Source: JBBQYA01 sp031412335
GTDB lineage: Bacteria > Bacteroidota > Bacteroidia > Sphingobacteriales > Sphingobacteriaceae
Assembly: GCA_031412335.1 (NCBI GenBank)
Contig: JANOCT010000019.1
Span: forward strand, 1-64,000
Direction: 5' to 3'
DNA: 64,000 nucleotides
This document shows positions 62,622 through 64,000 of the stretch, one piece after another (the stretch's first letter is position 1; the number at the start of each line of letters is the position of its first letter). Below the pieces are notes generated by a model. The model ran no database searches, had not been told where the DNA came from, and saw nothing but the letters and a program-made list of their open reading frames with translations. The position numbers were made by a program, and so were the translations under genes.

Positions 62622-63551
62622 ATGATAGATATTGCAAAAAAAGTATTTCAGGTAGAAATAGAAACCCTACAAAAAGTTGCCAATAACTTAGACCATAACT
62701 TTTCGGCTTCGGTTGAAGCTATCATACAAGCGAAAGGTAAATTTATTATTTGCGGGATGGGAAAATCTGGCTTGATCGGAAAAAAAATTGCTGCTACTTT
62801 GGCTAGCACTGGCACACCTAGTTTTTTTATTCATCCCGGCGAAGCTTTCCATGGCGATTTGGGCATGATTGGCAAAGATGATATTGTGATGCTAATTTCA
62901 TTTTCGGGCGAAACCGATGAAGTATTAAAAGTAATTCCATACTTGAAATGGAATAAAAATAAGATTATCGCTATTTCTGGAAATCCTGAATCAACCTTAG
63001 CTAAAAATGCTGATTTTCATTTGAATATTGCCGTTACCGAAGAAGCATGTCCGCTAGCACTTGCTCCTACTTCTTCCACTACCGCTACCTTAGTTATTGG
63101 CGATGCCTTAGCTGTTGCATTAATGCAAACAAGAAATTTTAAGCCAGAAGATTTTGCTAGGTTTCACCCTGGTGGCAGTTTGGGAAGAAAATTATTAACA
63201 ACAGTAAAAGACTTAATGCGAAGCGAAAAACTTCCTTTTATAAATATAGATGCTAATTTTTCGGAACTTATTCTAAACATGTCTGCTGGTAGATTAGGAA
63301 TGGTCATTGTGGGAAATGCAGAAAATGTACATGGTATTATTACAGATGGTGACTTGCGAAGAGGCTTATTAAATCATGAACGAATGGATGAACTAAAAAT
63401 TAAAGAATTGATGAATACACTTCCAAAGTTTGTAAAGGAAGATACAAAAGCATTAGATGCAGAAGAATTAATGAGAGAAAATAGAATAACTACCATATTG
63501 GTTTACAACAACCTGAATCATTTAAGTGGAATTTATCAGATTTTTAATTGA
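62622..63551 (+). CDS. KpsF/GutQ-type arabinose-5-phosphate isomerase
   Basis: The 309-residue enzyme has an N-terminal SIS domain (about 30-170: GKFIICGMGKSGLIGKKIAA, then TPSFFIHPGEAFHGDLGM) and two CBS domains (about 200-309). It interconverts ribulose-5-phosphate and arabinose-5-phosphate, the first step to Kdo. The second CBS ends slightly early (GIYQIFN). It lies in the polysaccharide locus, so it may serve capsule Kdo or lipopolysaccharide. 184 bp of gene-free DNA precede it. Confidence 0.93.
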   Translation: MIDIAKKVFQVEIETLQKVANNLDHNFSASVEAIIQAKGKFIICGMGKSGLIGKKIAATLASTGTPSFFIHPGEAFHGDLGMIGKDDIVMLISFSGETDEVLKVIPYLKWNKNKIIAISGNPESTLAKNADFHLNIAVTEEACPLALAPTSSTTATLVIGDALAVALMQTRNFKPEDFARFHPGGSLGRKLLTTVKDLMRSEKLPFINIDANFSELILNMSAGRLGMVIVGNAENVHGIITDGDLRRGLLNHERMDELKIKELMNTLPKFVKEDTKALDAEELMRENRITTILVYNNLNHLSGIYQIFN

Positions 63552-63591
63552 TAGTTTAAAATTGAGAAAACAACTTCAACTGTTTTAGATA

Positions 63592-64000
63592 ATGAATCAA
63601 TACGCCACTAATTTAAAAAAACGATCATGCCGTATTTGTGGTAATTCAACTAATGAATTACTTTCCAACAAAATGCGTCCTGGTCCGCAATTAGTTACAG
63701 TTATTTGCAATCAATGTAGTTTAGTATTTACCGATCCTGTTCCAACTCAAGAGGTTTATTATTCATTTTATGCTAATGATTATGAAAAACATTATGGTAA
63801 AAGTACTGCCAGCCAACCTATAGCAGTTGTTCCTGATTTCTTTAAAAAACTAAAAGAATTTATTGATCCAAAAGATTTAGACTTTCTAGAAATTGGTCCA
63901 GGGCGGGGAAATGTAATTTTCCATGCTGCAACAATGTTCAAATCGGTATTAGGTGTAGAACCAAGCGAAAAATTTGCTAGCTATCTTACAAACGTGCTTA
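63592..64000 (+). CDS. SAM-dependent methyltransferase with zinc-binding N-terminus (cut by window end)
   Basis: ATG at 63592 opens 136 visible residues: a four-cysteine zinc site (SCRICGNSTNELL...VICNQCSLVFTDP) followed by a class I methyltransferase start with DLDFLEIGPGRGNVIFHAA (motif I) and VLGVEPSEKFASYL. This matches the Methyltransf_13/14 type found in sugar C- or N-methylation. The gene runs off the right edge. Its place after KpsF suggests a role in a modified sugar of the surface polysaccharide. Confidence 0.85.
   Translation, partial: MNQYATNLKKRSCRICGNSTNELLSNKMRPGPQLVTVICNQCSLVFTDPVPTQEVYYSFYANDYEKHYGKSTASQPIAVVPDFFKKLKEFIDPKDLDFLEIGPGRGNVIFHAATMFKSVLGVEPSEKFASYLTNVL

Noticed and set aside
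1..64000. Phage, transposon or toxin-antitoxin/defence island.
   Set aside because: No integrase, transposase, terminal repeats, methyltransferase-restriction pair or typical defence domain was seen; genes are core or common Bacteroidota accessory families.

Overview
The window is a single low-GC (roughly one third G+C by eye) chromosomal segment of a Bacteroidota bacterium. Support for this comes from four secreted proteins ending in type IX secretion system (T9SS) type A sorting domains, a TonB-dependent receptor paired with a DUF4249 lipoprotein, a TamL-type BamA-family lipoprotein, a MurF-alanine racemase fusion, PASTA and ddl genes side by side, and many promoters of the Bacteroidota TAnnTTTG type. 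Class-level placement (Cytophagia, Chitinophagia, Sphingobacteriia) cannot be settled from what is visible. No CRISPR array, insertion sequence, prophage or rRNA was found; most of the window is ordinary chromosomal backbone.

Layout. 1-444: the end of a rightward CDS, two hairpin terminators and tRNA-Ser. 530-8072: a leftward run PASTA protein > T9SS protein > rhodanese > seven-heme cytochrome with TPRs > mltG > thioesterase > YihY. 8310-12176: ddl, a second thioesterase, an independent small transcript unit, phoH and a VOC protein. 12212-18860: a tight leftward operon mnmA > lipoprotein > subtilase > TonB-dependent receptor > DUF4249 lipoprotein. 18965-20565: a glycosyltransferase pair of the arsenosugar-associated families and tRNA-Leu and tRNA-Gly. 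20788-27438: a tiny ORF, recX, murF-alr, DUF502, acyl-CoA carboxylase beta and recR. 27510-33098: a glycosyltransferase fusion, SDR, esterase and secreted endonuclease I. 33338-41122: TPR protein, gyrA, hemF, MFS transporter, lipocalin-like protein and class V aminotransferase. 41123-43778: a structured non-coding interval, an AraC regulator, a 47-residue basic protein, tRNA-Cys and an rRNA methyltransferase-like gene. 43769-54851: tamL, a membrane protein, a VCBS-repeat T9SS protein, a MbnH-like/MbnP-like pair, a 59-residue lipoprotein, an AsmA-like protein and an ABC exporter. 55075-64000: an exopolysaccharide or capsule locus (Wza-like, Wzc-like tyrosine kinase, UDP-sugar dehydrogenase, YhcH, Wzx flippase, NeuD-like acyltransferase, KpsF isomerase, start of a methyltransferase).

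How the parts connect. Cell-wall functions (ddl, murF-alr, mltG, PASTA) are spread through the first half. The receptor operon looks like a secreted protease feeding an outer-membrane importer. The diheme peroxidase-like/MbnP-like pair is the best candidate for unusual chemistry, because that family can modify a tryptophan of its partner to build a copper site. The right end is a biosynthesis and export machine for a surface polysaccharide containing a uronic-acid-type sugar. The least explained parts are the two-peptide transcript at about 9958-10257 and the hairpin-rich interval at 41123-41586.
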